A stretch of DNA of 64,000 nucleotides from Peptoclostridium sp. Lineage in GTDB: Bacteria > Bacillota > Clostridia > Peptostreptococcales > Peptostreptococcaceae. This document shows positions 9,829-21,178 of this stretch, piece by piece; position 1 is the first letter of the stretch; every line of letters begins with the position of its first letter. A model generated the notes under the pieces. The model was not told the DNA's origin. It saw only the letters and a program-made list of their open reading frames with translations, and did no database searches. The translations under genes were made by a program, and so were the position numbers. The DNA lies in the NCBI RefSeq assembly GCF_009881055.1, contig NZ_WXFG01000019.1, forward strand, positions 1-64,000, read 5' to 3'.

Positions 9829-10113
9829 TTATTCTAGTACTTTTGGCACTTTGAAGCATCCCATTTCACTGTCGGGAGCATTCTTAAGCACATCTTCCCT
9901 TGGCATTGACGAGGTTATAGTATCATCTCTGAATGCATTGAAGCTGTTGTTTGTATTGTAAGTTATGTCTACGTCTTCTGTGTCTACGCTCTGAAGATTT
10001 TCTACGTATGAAAGTATGCTGTTTATCTTTTCCATGTACCCCTGGACTTCCTCATCTTTTATCTCCAATCTGGAAAGATGGGCTATGTGGGCAATGACAT
10101 CCTTGTCTATCAT
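9829..10113 (-). CDS. gatC: aspartyl/glutamyl-tRNA amidotransferase subunit C
   Basis: Small subunit (94 residues) that wraps GatA and GatB. It shows the family N-terminus DVIAHIAHLSRLEIKDEEV and the C-terminal APDSEMGCFKVPKVLE. The ATG at 10113 follows GGAGGAG; the longer upstream reading has no ribosome site. First gene of gatCAB, likely with its own promoter in the 95-bp gap before it. Confidence 0.93.
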   Translation of the reverse strand: MIDKDVIAHIAHLSRLEIKDEEVQGYMEKINSILSYVENLQSVDTEDVDITYNTNNSFNAFRDDTITSSMPREDVLKNAPDSEMGCFKVPKVLE

Positions 10114-10154
10114 TTCTTCACTCCTCCTTCTTGTTAAATCATCTAACATTCAAA

Positions 10155-10183
10155 ATTATACCTTTTTTAAGCCCAATAATCCA
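10155..10183 (-). promoter_or_regulatory. candidate gatCAB promoter
   Basis: A perfect -10 TATAAT (10160-10155) lies 17 bp from a weak -35 TGGATT on the minus strand, about 45 bp upstream of gatC. It would let gatCAB be transcribed independently of the methyltransferase gene. Confidence 0.4.
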
Positions 10184-10208
10184 GCTAATCAAGGCATCTT
10201 TCTCAACG

Positions 10209-12185
10209 CTATTTGCATATGAGTTTACTTTCTATGAAATTTATTTCAGCTTCAGACAGGCCATATGTGATGAATATCTCTTTGTCTACTGCATTTTGAA
10301 TCTGCTCTGCAGACTCGCTGTTTTTCGCAGGAAAACCCGGCTTCATAAGTTGCTCCACGTACGAGCATATTCTAGCCATAGCCTGCTTGCACGGCCACTT
10401 TATCGGTATACGTGATAGAGGCTTTTGATAAAGCTCAAGGTAGCAGCCCTTTCTCTTTCCCCTGTAGTACAGCCAAAAATGCATAAGCTTGCTGTTGAGC
10501 ACTCCCAGAATATATCTTGGATCAGTTTTCAAATCAGATATATAGTATATGTCGGCGCTGGCATACCAAGGACAATTGTTGTAGCCGAATGTAGGTTTTT
10601 TTGCCCTCTGGGGAGACACTATCTTCTCGCCTTCGAACACACCTTGGTTTCTAGGCCAGTGCAGGCTATACCAAGGTATAACGCCTGTTTTGGCCTCCCT
10701 CCTCGCTTCTAGCACCGCCCTGAATTTTGACAGATGCCTCTGTACCTGCGGATAGTCATCTATAACCGTATTCTTGTCAGTATATATTATGTACAGCTTA
10801 TCGGATTCCGGGACTCTATTCTCGTCCGTGGCATATCTTCTTATATCCGGAGATTTGTAAAACGGCTTTATTATGGCGCTGGCTGGATTCAAGCCCAGCC
10901 TCTCAACTTCATGCTGCCGCAGCACAAATATGCCCTCACCCTCAGTCACACCGGCAATTTCGTCCTCTGCTCCATTTTTAAGCAGCCTCATGTTCCTCGG
11001 ACTTACCTTGTCTGCCCCCGAGACGAGACCCTGATTGATGCTTGAAATTTCACCGAGCAGGAATTCCGCACCCGACCTTATTTTGTCGGTTATCTCTCTG
11101 ACCTTGGGGTCCATGAAAAGGTACATGCCGTTTTCATCCCTTACAAAATCCGATTTGCATGTATTTATCTCAAAAACATCTCCATCCCCTGCATCTATGG
11201 CGCTCAGAAGTCCCTGTATCTTACCTTTCGAGGTGCTTACGCTGACATGCTTGAAATCTTTGGATGCAAGCTCCTTTTCAATTATGAATATCATGTTGTG
11301 CTGCCCCATGGCCTTGCTGAACAGCTTGAAGTCATTGAAATCAATGACCAGCCTGAATCTGCAGTTCCTCGAAATCTTGTCTCTTAGCTTAACTGCATAG
11401 TCAGCCATTGTCCAATAGCTTGTCGTGACGAAGCACATTATGCCGCCCTGGCGCACCAAGTCTATCGATTTTTCTATGAAGTAATAGAAATAATCCATTC
11501 CCTTCTCGTAATACGCTCTGCCAAATTCGCTCTTCCTTACGCCGTCAAAAAGCTGTTTGTTGCCCTTTTCACCAATATACGGAGGATTGCCTGCTATTAT
11601 GTCAAAATCCATCTCGCTGTACTCCGACAGGAAATCGGCACAGCAGACATTCGGTTCGATGTCATGCAGGCCTGTGTATATTTTCGCCCTGAGCTTTGAT
11701 ATTTGTACAGCCCGCATGTCAATGTCCACCGCAAACAGATTGTTGCAGAAAATCCATCTGCAGGCTTTTTCATATTCGAATTCCGGAGCAAATTTCCTGT
11801 GAAGCTTTAGAAGCTCTCTGAAAAATGCAAGCATGAATGCGCCGCAGCCGCATGACGGATCGAGAATTCGAATTTTCATTATCCTCTCAAGCATGTCTTC
11901 CCCGGACGTTTCTCCTATATACTCGCCCACAGCCTTGCTTGCCATGAACCCGGCAAGTATCTCGTCCGTATAGACTACGCCTTTTGATTCATCAGCACCG
12001 CCTGACAAGGAGTTCTCGAAAATCCGGGACAGAATTACTGTTTTGTCTTCGGCTTCGATTTCAGCTGGATTTTGCTGGCCTATCTGTTCGGACAGGGCCT
12101 CTGCAAGTGCATCTAAATTTTCACCTTCTGCGGTGCTTGCCATATTTTTAAAATTTTCAAAAAAATCAACCCGCATTTTATCCAT
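10209..12185 (-). CDS. solitary N6-adenine DNA methyltransferase (Eco57I/TaqI-type)
   Basis: A 658-residue adenine-specific methylase. SAM-binding motif I is DPSCGCGAFMLAF (about 109-121), catalytic motif IV is NPPYIG near residue 195, and the C-terminal 250 residues resemble a TaqI-like specificity domain (GVLNSKLMHFWLYYRGKRKG). The first 100 residues are helical and acidic, too short for the nuclease domain of a type IIG enzyme. No restriction gene adjoins: neighbours are ligA and gatC. It is therefore likely an orphan methylase for epigenetic marking or a remnant of a restriction-modification or BREX-like system. The target cannot be read from the sequence. Confidence 0.85.
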   Translation of the reverse strand: MDKMRVDFFENFKNMASTAEGENLDALAEALSEQIGQQNPAEIEAEDKTVILSRIFENSLSGGADESKGVVYTDEILAGFMASKAVGEYIGETSGEDMLERIMKIRILDPSCGCGAFMLAFFRELLKLHRKFAPEFEYEKACRWIFCNNLFAVDIDMRAVQISKLRAKIYTGLHDIEPNVCCADFLSEYSEMDFDIIAGNPPYIGEKGNKQLFDGVRKSEFGRAYYEKGMDYFYYFIEKSIDLVRQGGIMCFVTTSYWTMADYAVKLRDKISRNCRFRLVIDFNDFKLFSKAMGQHNMIFIIEKELASKDFKHVSVSTSKGKIQGLLSAIDAGDGDVFEINTCKSDFVRDENGMYLFMDPKVREITDKIRSGAEFLLGEISSINQGLVSGADKVSPRNMRLLKNGAEDEIAGVTEGEGIFVLRQHEVERLGLNPASAIIKPFYKSPDIRRYATDENRVPESDKLYIIYTDKNTVIDDYPQVQRHLSKFRAVLEARREAKTGVIPWYSLHWPRNQGVFEGEKIVSPQRAKKPTFGYNNCPWYASADIYYISDLKTDPRYILGVLNSKLMHFWLYYRGKRKGCYLELYQKPLSRIPIKWPCKQAMARICSYVEQLMKPGFPAKNSESAEQIQNAVDKEIFITYGLSEAEINFIESKLICK

Positions 12186-12223
12186 ATATACTCTCTCATT
12201 ACATTATTTTGGGAAAATCATGT

Positions 12224-12267
12224 CGGAATCCGTGGGGGCGGTCCATTTCCATCCCCCGGATTCGCCG
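12224..12267. repeat. long G/C-rich interrupted inverted repeat between ligA and methylase gene
   Basis: On the minus strand TCGGCGAATCCG pairs with CGGATTCCGA, and an inner GGGGG/CCCCC pair nests inside, giving a roughly 44-nt hairpin much richer in G+C than its surroundings. It lies just after the ligA stop, but no strong T run follows. It may be a leaky terminator between ligA and the methylase gene, or a REP-like element. Confidence 0.5.
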
Positions 12268-12292
12268 ATATTTAAATTGTGTTATACACGGT

Positions 12293-14860
<2,568 letters not shown>

Positions 14861-15718
14861 TTGAATGAAAAAAATTTTTTAGCACCCGCAGAGATATGTG
14901 ACTACACTTCGCACGTAGGTTTGGGCAAGGTTAGTCTCACATCTTTGAAGCAGATACTCCTCGGTTTTCTCGCTGGAGCCTTCATAGCATTTGCTTCAGA
15001 AGGGTCCAACATGGCAGCATTCAACCTTTTCGCAAATCCCGAGACATATGGACTTGGAAAAGTTCTCGCCGGCTCAATATTCGGCACAGGACTTATGCTT
15101 GTTGTACTTTGCGGGGGAGAGCTTTTCACCGGAAATACTCTCATTATGATAGGCTTGTTGCAAAGACGCGTGAAGCTTCGCGACATGCTTAGAAACTGGA
15201 CCTTTGTATACATAGGAAACTTCATAGGATCTGTATTCATAGCTTACATGATGGTCGAATCGGGACTTTTCAACAGCGGCGCCAACGTGCTCGGAGGCGT
15301 CACCTTAAAGATAGCATCGTACAAGGTATCGCTTCCATTCATGTCAGCCTTCTACCTTGGCATAATGTGTAACTGGCTTGTGTGCCTTGCGGTATGGATG
15401 TCATATGGCGCCAAGGACATGATTGGCAAGATATTCGCGATATTCTTCCCTATATGGCTGTTCATAACTTCAGGCTTCGAGCACTGCGTTGCAAACATGT
15501 ACTATATACCTGCCGGAATACTTGCAAAGTCTAATCCTGACTGGGTAGCAGCTTCTCAGCTTACTCCTGAAAAGCTTGAAGCTTTAAACTGGCAGAGCTT
15601 CTTTGTAAACAACCTGCTTCCAGTTACGCTCGGCAACATAGTTGGCGGCGCGCTGCTTGTGGGCGGGGTTTATTGGTTTGCATATCTGAAGGATCAGAAG
15701 GTTTGCGAAGCTAAATAA
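14861..15718 (+). CDS. focA: formate/nitrite channel (FocA/FdhC family)
   Basis: Integral membrane protein of the FNT family, 285 residues and six hydrophobic segments. Family signatures are LCGGELFTGNTL in the re-entrant half and GFEHCVANMYYIPAG, which contains the pore histidine. FNT proteins form pentamers passing formate or related monovalent anions. The TTG start lies 8 nt after AAAGGAGG. It is monocistronic with its own terminator. No formate dehydrogenase or pyruvate-formate lyase gene is adjacent, so formate rather than nitrite is inferred from the family motif and lifestyle. Confidence 0.9.
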   Translation: MNEKNFLAPAEICDYTSHVGLGKVSLTSLKQILLGFLAGAFIAFASEGSNMAAFNLFANPETYGLGKVLAGSIFGTGLMLVVLCGGELFTGNTLIMIGLLQRRVKLRDMLRNWTFVYIGNFIGSVFIAYMMVESGLFNSGANVLGGVTLKIASYKVSLPFMSAFYLGIMCNWLVCLAVWMSYGAKDMIGKIFAIFFPIWLFITSGFEHCVANMYYIPAGILAKSNPDWVAASQLTPEKLEALNWQSFFVNNLLPVTLGNIVGGALLVGGVYWFAYLKDQKVCEAK

Positions 15719-15741
15719 AAAACAATACTCAAAAAATATTT

Positions 15742-15770
15742 AGGAAGCCCTTTTAAAGGCTTCCTTTTTT
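15742..15770 (+). terminator. terminator after focA
   Basis: AGGAAGCC (15742-15749) pairs with GGCTTCCT (15758-15765), followed by TTTTT. Confidence 0.85.
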
Positions 15771-15877
15771 ATGTGGATTGTAATTATTGGTATTTTGATA
15801 TATTATGTTTATATATGAAGTTATTTTTATAATAGGTTTTTTCAATGGTTTCGCTCATATGAATAGAGGTGACTTTT

Positions 15878-16783
15878 ATGAAGAACAGCATGTTGGCAGA
15901 CATGTCTCTTTTTTTGATTACTATTCTTTGGGGTTCCACGTTCGTGCTGTGCAAGATTGTGCTCGAATCAACGGGAACCTACAGTTTCCTTGCAATAAGG
16001 TTTTTCATGGCTTTCGTTATACTTGCCGCAATTTTCTGGAAGAGGCTCATGTCTGCAGACAGGACAACGTTAAAGCACGGCTTGATTATAGGCATTGTGC
16101 TCTTTTTTGCTTATGCTACTCAGACTCTTGGCATTTTCTATACCACAGCTTCGAAGGCCGGCTTTATAAACGGCTTTTCAATAGTGCTCGTTCCGGTTAT
16201 TAGCGCACTGATTTTGAAGGATTCACCCAAAGCCGAAAACATTATAGGCATTGTCATGGCAATAGCAGGCTTGGCGTTCCTGACTTCCGGAGCAGCAGGA
16301 GACTTCTCTGTAAATGTCGGTGATATAATAGTATTCATTTCAACCTTCGGATATGCGCTTCAGATTCTTTCAGTTAGCCACTACTCCAAGCTTTCCGACC
16401 CTATCCTACTTTCGATTATACAAGTGGGCGTGGTGTCTGTGCTTTCGGCAGTTTTCAGCCTTATGTTTGAGGTTCCTGCCATGCCGCAGGGCACGACTGT
16501 ATGGGCGTGCATTATAATAATGGCTGTCTTTGCAACGGCGCTGTGCTTCCTTGTGCAAAACACCATGCAAAAGCATACGACTCCGACAAGAGCAGCCCTC
16601 ATATATCTTGGCGAGCCTGTATTCTCAGCGTTTTTTGCATTCATAATACTTGGCGAGGTACTCTCAGACCAGGGAATAATTGGCTGCATTCTGATATTTG
16701 CGGGCATGCTGGTGTCTGAACTTGAATTCGTAGCATACATCAAACAGAAGATAAATCCAACAGAATATAAAAAGGCCTCGTAG
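15878..16783 (+). CDS. EamA/DMT-superfamily transporter
   Basis: About 301 residues with ten predicted TM segments as two repeated five-helix EamA halves. The N-terminal landmark is ILWGSTFVLCKI and the second half contains PTRAALIYLGEPVFSAFFAF, both typical of drug/metabolite exporters. The ATG at 15878 follows GAGGTGA. It stands alone with a terminator overlapping its 3' end. The substrate is unknown; relatives export amino acids or metabolites. Confidence 0.85.
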   Translation: MKNSMLADMSLFLITILWGSTFVLCKIVLESTGTYSFLAIRFFMAFVILAAIFWKRLMSADRTTLKHGLIIGIVLFFAYATQTLGIFYTTASKAGFINGFSIVLVPVISALILKDSPKAENIIGIVMAIAGLAFLTSGAAGDFSVNVGDIIVFISTFGYALQILSVSHYSKLSDPILLSIIQVGVVSVLSAVFSLMFEVPAMPQGTTVWACIIIMAVFATALCFLVQNTMQKHTTPTRAALIYLGEPVFSAFFAFIILGEVLSDQGIIGCILIFAGMLVSELEFVAYIKQKINPTEYKKAS

Positions 16784-16797
16784 CAAGCGAGACCTTT
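16770..16797. terminator. bidirectional terminator overlapping the DMT gene stop
   Basis: AAAGGCCTCG pairs with CGAGACCTTT (one mismatch), with T's on the plus side and a matching T run on the minus side. It serves the converging DMT and dehydrogenase genes. Confidence 0.7.
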
Positions 16798-16804
16798 TTA
16801 TATT

Positions 16805-17746
16805 CTAATATCCCTTTTTCAGATCAACTATATTGACAAGCGGCTGATTATCCCTGTATCTTTTGAGGTTTTCTAGGATCATCTCAAAACGCCTTTCATC
16901 CCTCATCTGTGACACCCATGAATTGTGCGGAGTCACTAGCACGTTTTCCATTTCCCAGAGCCTGGACGACTTGTCGAGGGGCTCCTGCTCGAATACGTCG
17001 AGTGCCGCTCCGAGGAACTTGCCTTCCTCCAGCTTTTCGATGAGAGCATTCTCGTCTATTATGCTGCCTCTTGATATGTTTATTATCACGGACCCGTCCT
17101 TCATCATGCCCAGCCTTTGCTTGTCCATGATATGATGTGTGGAATCGGTGTACGGGATTGAAAGCACAAGAGTATCGCATTCCAAAAGAAACTTGTCAAG
17201 TTCTTCAAGCGGGTAACATTTTTCAAACCCCTCTGCGTCTCTACCTTTTGTATTCAGGCCAATCAACCTGGTTCCAAATCCGGAAAGTCTCTTTGCAGCC
17301 TCCTGCGCTATTGTGCCTGTTCCAAGAAATCCTATTGTGGTGCCATAGATTTCATATACGTTCTTGCTGAGCTTCCATATCCTGTTTTTCTGGTTTTCAT
17401 GAAAAAGCCTGCTGTTTTTGTATATTTCGAGAATCTTAAGGACTATCCACTCGCCCATCGGGATGCTGTAGCCGCCTCTGTTGTTAGTAAGTATGATGCC
17501 GTTCTCGCTTATGAAGTCGTGGGAAACCTGGTCCACCCCTATGCTTGAAAGCTGGACCCATTTTAGCTTTTTCATCCTGGTTATATCGAATGTGCGGAAT
17601 GGGTCATAGCATATCAGGATTTCAGCATCATCAGTCTCTTCATCGTTGACCATGTTGTCCTCATGCCTGTATACGAGCTCGTACCCGAGCTTTCTCACGG
17701 CATCCATCTTTTCATCGCCGTAGTTGTAGGTTATCAGGGCTTTCAT
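16805..17746 (-). CDS. D-isomer-specific 2-hydroxyacid dehydrogenase
   Basis: A 313-residue NAD(P)-dependent dehydrogenase of the phosphoglycerate/D-lactate dehydrogenase family. The nucleotide loop is GFLGTGTIAQEAAKRL. The catalytic residues are present: Arg in INISRGSIIDE, Glu in ALDVFEQEPL and His in VTPHNSW. Length is normal and there is no C-terminal ACT domain, so it is not a full SerA. It probably reduces a 2-oxo acid in amino-acid fermentation; the exact substrate cannot be read. The ORF directly upstream (17768-17992) may be co-transcribed. Confidence 0.88.
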   Translation of the reverse strand: MKALITYNYGDEKMDAVRKLGYELVYRHEDNMVNDEETDDAEILICYDPFRTFDITRMKKLKWVQLSSIGVDQVSHDFISENGIILTNNRGGYSIPMGEWIVLKILEIYKNSRLFHENQKNRIWKLSKNVYEIYGTTIGFLGTGTIAQEAAKRLSGFGTRLIGLNTKGRDAEGFEKCYPLEELDKFLLECDTLVLSIPYTDSTHHIMDKQRLGMMKDGSVIINISRGSIIDENALIEKLEEGKFLGAALDVFEQEPLDKSSRLWEMENVLVTPHNSWVSQMRDERRFEMILENLKRYRDNQPLVNIVDLKKGY

Positions 17747-17767
17747 ATTTCCAATCCCCCGATTTTT

Positions 17768-17992
17768 TTATTTTATTCCGTTCTGAAGCTCTTCCGGTAG
17801 GTATTTAATCAATTTTGCCGGCTCGGTAGCGCCCAGAACTTTTGCCAGTGAAAAGAATCTCACAAAAACGTCTGAAACGTCTTCTTCCTTCCCAAGTCTT
17901 TGCGCCCTTGCAACATACATGGCAAGCTCTATAGCTACGTCAAACTCGTTCCTTTGTATAGGGGTTGGTGTTAGCGTTATATTGTCACTCAT
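17768..17992 (-). CDS. small conserved-looking protein of unknown function
   Basis: A 74-residue protein with a strong AGGAGG ribosome site, so a real gene. It is mostly helical and slightly acidic, with a Thr/Pro-rich N-terminus (TLTPTPIQRNEF) and no TM segment, cysteine or signal peptide. It lies 21 bp upstream of the 2-hydroxyacid dehydrogenase gene in the same direction. I do not recognise the family. Confidence 0.65.
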   Translation of the reverse strand: MSDNITLTPTPIQRNEFDVAIELAMYVARAQRLGKEEDVSDVFVRFFSLAKVLGATEPAKLIKYLPEELQNGIK

Positions 17993-18100
17993 TTTTTATT
18001 CCTCCTAATGTTTTATATTCTCTTTCTTTATTTTACATGAAAAATGTAATTTTGAAAGCAACAAGTTGTTTTGCCATCGGTGTGGGTAATTAATTAATAG

Positions 18101-18109
18101 TGCTATAAT
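18101..18109 (+). promoter_or_regulatory. extended -10 promoter of the HlyD/ABC operon
   Basis: TGCTATAAT (TGn plus a perfect -10) lies 60 bp upstream of the adaptor gene. There is no convincing -35, as is normal for extended -10 promoters. Confidence 0.5.
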
Positions 18110-18168
18110 ATTCATATGAAAATACACTAAATCAAGCACTATATAATTCTCCAGAGAGGTAATTCACT

Positions 18169-19176
18169 ATGAAAAAATCACTCGTATCACTCTGCATCGC
18201 ATCAGTCCTTTTTATTTTCAGCGCCTGTCAAAGCTCCGATCTGGACTACTATACGGGCTCTGTCGAAAGCGACTCTTACAGCGTTTCCACCGAGGTCGGC
18301 GGAATAGTCGAAGAGATATTCGTCAGGGAGGGCGACACCGTCAAAAAAGGCGACAAGCTGGCGCGTATAAATGTCGATTCGCTCAAGTTCGAGCTTGGCC
18401 GCCTCAAGGCCCAGTCTGGCGCCTCAAAGGCTGCGCTTGAGAAGACTGTAAAAGGCTCAAGAAGCGAGGAGTTAGACAAAGCCAGAATACAGGTCAGCCA
18501 GCAGGAAGCCGTTGTAAGCGGCAATCAGCAGGATTACAGCTACAGGCTCGAGAGCTACAATACTATAGCTCAGCTCTACGATTCGGACGCTACATCCGAG
18601 CAGTCACTCAAGGATGCAAAGGCTGCGCTTGACGCCTCCGCTGCAAAGCTTGAAAGTTCGCGGCAGCAGCTGTCATACCTGCAGGAGCAGCTCCGGCTAG
18701 TGCAAAACGGATCAACCAAGGAGGATATTGATGTATCAAGGAGCAATCTAGATGCCTCTCAATGGAGCATCAAATCGCTCGAAGACAGTATAGCCAAGGA
18801 ATTTGTATATGCGAATTCAGACGGGGTTATAGAATCCCTCAACTACCTCAGCGGAGAATACGCGCCTCTATTCACAAGGATTGCCGATATAAACAACCTG
18901 TCGAATCTGTGGGTCAAAATATATGTCGAAGAGAAGAACCTTAGCCTTGTTAAGCTTGGTAATATAGTGACCATGGATGCAGGCCTTGAAAGCGCAGACA
19001 CGATAAAGGGCAAGGTGGTCTACATAGCCTCCGAAGGCGAATTCACGCCCAAGAACATTGAATCCAAGGAGAACAAACAGGAGATAGTCTACGAGGTCAA
19101 AATCAAGGTGCTTGACCACATTGATGCTGTCAAGCCTGGCGTGCTTGTGGATGTGTATCTGGGGGATTCCAAATGA
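18169..19176 (+). CDS. HlyD-family membrane fusion/adaptor lipoprotein of an ABC exporter
   Basis: A 335-residue adaptor. The signal peptide ends in the lipobox FSAC (Cys at about residue 20). It has a biotinyl-lipoyl-like half-motif (GGIVEEIFVREGDTVKKGDK), a long coiled coil (roughly 85-200) and a C-terminal beta barrel. The stop codon overlaps the next gene's ATG by 4 bp. In a Gram-positive it would sit on the outer membrane face and help the ABC pump release its cargo. The arrangement resembles the YbhG-F-S/R exporters. Confidence 0.88.
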   Translation: MKKSLVSLCIASVLFIFSACQSSDLDYYTGSVESDSYSVSTEVGGIVEEIFVREGDTVKKGDKLARINVDSLKFELGRLKAQSGASKAALEKTVKGSRSEELDKARIQVSQQEAVVSGNQQDYSYRLESYNTIAQLYDSDATSEQSLKDAKAALDASAAKLESSRQQLSYLQEQLRLVQNGSTKEDIDVSRSNLDASQWSIKSLEDSIAKEFVYANSDGVIESLNYLSGEYAPLFTRIADINNLSNLWVKIYVEEKNLSLVKLGNIVTMDAGLESADTIKGKVVYIASEGEFTPKNIESKENKQEIVYEVKIKVLDHIDAVKPGVLVDVYLGDSK

Positions 19177-19979
19177 CGAAGGAAAATATGGCAGTCTGGA
19201 CAAAAAGCCTCACCAAGCGCTTCGGCGACCTGGTGGCGGTCAACGGCGTCAGCCTTGAAATACCAAAAGGCAGCATATATGGCATACTCGGGCCTAACGG
19301 AGCAGGCAAGTCAACTTTAATACGCATGCTCTGCGGCGTGCTGACGCCGACTTCCGGGGAAGGTGAGATATTCGGATACGACATTTTAAAGGAGTCCGAG
19401 AGGATAAAGCAAAGCATAGGCTATATGTCTCAAAAATTCAGCCTCTATGAGGACCTTACGGTTCTTGAGAATATAAGGTTTTATGCACAGGTCTATTCAG
19501 TTCCGGATGACATAAGAAACGAAAGAATAAGCCAAATTGTTAAAATGGCCGGTCTCGAAGGCAGAGAAAAGCAGCTGGCCGGCCATCTTTCCGGTGGCTG
19601 GAAACAGCGTCTGGCCCTTGGGTGCACACTGCTTCACAAGCCCAAGATGCTAATACTAGATGAGCCAACATCAGGAGTCGATCCCGTTTCACGAAGGGTG
19701 TTCTGGCAGATAATACACAGGCTTGCAAAGGAAGGCATAACAATAATTGTAACCACGCACTACATGGACGAAGCCGAAGGGTGTGACGAGCTCATATTCA
19801 TATTCAGCGGTCACATAATAGGCAAGGGCAGCCCAAAGGAACTCATAGCTGAGAAGAACGCCAGGAATCTTGAGGATGTGTTCATTAAATATGTCGAAGA
19901 AGACACCGGTAAAAAGGTGGAAGCTTCATTTGAAGATATGAAATTCATACTCAGAGATAAAGAAGGTGACAGGCATTGA
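19173..19979 (+). CDS. ABC exporter ATP-binding protein
   Basis: A 268-residue ATPase with Walker A GPNGAGKST, signature LSGGWKQRLALG, Walker B MLILDEPTSGVDP and H-loop VTTH. The GWKQR form of the signature is typical of YbhF/multidrug ABC-2 pumps. It carries one nucleotide-binding domain, whereas YbhF has two, so it should work as a homodimer. Translationally coupled to both neighbours by 4-bp overlaps. Confidence 0.92.
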   Translation: MTKENMAVWTKSLTKRFGDLVAVNGVSLEIPKGSIYGILGPNGAGKSTLIRMLCGVLTPTSGEGEIFGYDILKESERIKQSIGYMSQKFSLYEDLTVLENIRFYAQVYSVPDDIRNERISQIVKMAGLEGREKQLAGHLSGGWKQRLALGCTLLHKPKMLILDEPTSGVDPVSRRVFWQIIHRLAKEGITIIVTTHYMDEAEGCDELIFIFSGHIIGKGSPKELIAEKNARNLEDVFIKYVEEDTGKKVEASFEDMKFILRDKEGDRH

Positions 19980-21103
19980 ATATAAAAAGGCTGATGGCCG
20001 TAATAAAAAAAGAGTTTCTTCATATACGGCGCGACAGGGCAAGCCTCATCATGGCTGTCATGATGCCGCTTATATTCATATTTCTGTTTGGATATGCAGT
20101 TAACACAGATGTTGAAAATATAGACATGGCCGTCTTGGATATGGACAAGAGCATGGAAAGCCGTGAACTCGTAAAAAAATTTGAGGCATCCAACTACTTT
20201 GTTCCTTCTGTATATGTAAAGAATACAGGAGAGCTTGAAAGGCTCATTGACACCGGCAACGTCAAATGCGCCATAATCATACCTTCCGGATTTTCAAAGA
20301 CCGTTAACGGTTTTGGAGATTCCAATGTGCAGCTAATAATAGACGGTGTCGACCCAACGATAGCAAGAACAGCTCTACAAAGTGGTTTTTTGCTGTCTAA
20401 AAATTATTCGTTAGAGCAGCTGCCCCAATTACAATCCAGCCAGCTCAGCAGTGGCGAGCCGGGCCTTGATGTGCGCACTAAGGTCTGGTACAATCCCAAC
20501 CTAGAAAGCACGAAATTCACAATCCCCGGCCTGATAGGGCTTATTATGCAAAATATCACCGTTATACTTACGGCCTTTTCACTTGTACGGGAAAAGGAGC
20601 GCGGCACTATAGAACTCCTAATGGTCACGCCGGTAAAGCCTGCTGAGCTAATTGTCGGAAAGATGGTGCCCTATATTTTAATTGGTACGCTTGATTTTCT
20701 CATAGCGCTGTTTTTCGGCACATTTTGGTTTGACGTGCCCATAGCCGGCAACACTCTGCTGCTTATACTCCTTGGGGTGATTTTCGTTATATGCTCGCTT
20801 TCCATAGGCATACTAATATCCACAATAGCCCAGACACAGGCCCAGGCCATGCAGATGGCTTTCCTATTTTTGCTGCCGAGCATACTTCTCTCGGGCTTCA
20901 TATTTCCAAGAGAATCTATGCCTTTTCCCATAATGGTTGCAGGATATTTCATACCCCTGACCTACTTTTTGAAAATATTGAGGGGGATTATTTTAAAAGG
21001 CTCAGACTTTACAATACTTGCAAGCGAGGTCTATATACTCCTTGCATTCGGCATAGCTTTACTAGCGGTTGCATCGATAAGCTTCAAAAAAAGACTCGAT
21101 TAA
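19976..21103 (+). CDS. ABC-2 type exporter permease
   Basis: A 375-residue permease with one N-terminal TM segment, a large extracellular domain (about 45-175) and five C-terminal TM helices. The ABC-2 landmark is REKERGTIELLMVTPVKPAELIVGK. The TTG start overlaps the ATPase stop and follows AAGGTGA. Only one permease gene is present, where ybhFSR-type loci have two, so a homodimer is expected. The substrate is unknown; cationic drugs or a cell-envelope compound are plausible. Confidence 0.9.
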   Translation: MNIKRLMAVIKKEFLHIRRDRASLIMAVMMPLIFIFLFGYAVNTDVENIDMAVLDMDKSMESRELVKKFEASNYFVPSVYVKNTGELERLIDTGNVKCAIIIPSGFSKTVNGFGDSNVQLIIDGVDPTIARTALQSGFLLSKNYSLEQLPQLQSSQLSSGEPGLDVRTKVWYNPNLESTKFTIPGLIGLIMQNITVILTAFSLVREKERGTIELLMVTPVKPAELIVGKMVPYILIGTLDFLIALFFGTFWFDVPIAGNTLLLILLGVIFVICSLSIGILISTIAQTQAQAMQMAFLFLLPSILLSGFIFPRESMPFPIMVAGYFIPLTYFLKILRGIILKGSDFTILASEVYILLAFGIALLAVASISFKKRLD

Positions 21104-21122
21104 AAGCCGCTCCATCCAATTC

Positions 21123-21167
21123 AAAAACAGGCAGCCCCACATCATTTTGTGAGTTCTGCCTGTTTTT
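21123..21167. terminator. bidirectional terminator after the ABC exporter operon
   Basis: AAAAACAGGCAG (21123-21134) pairs with CTGCCTGTTTTT (21156-21167). A's and T's on both sides serve the converging transcripts. Confidence 0.85.
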
Positions 21168-21178
21168 CGCTTTGCCGC

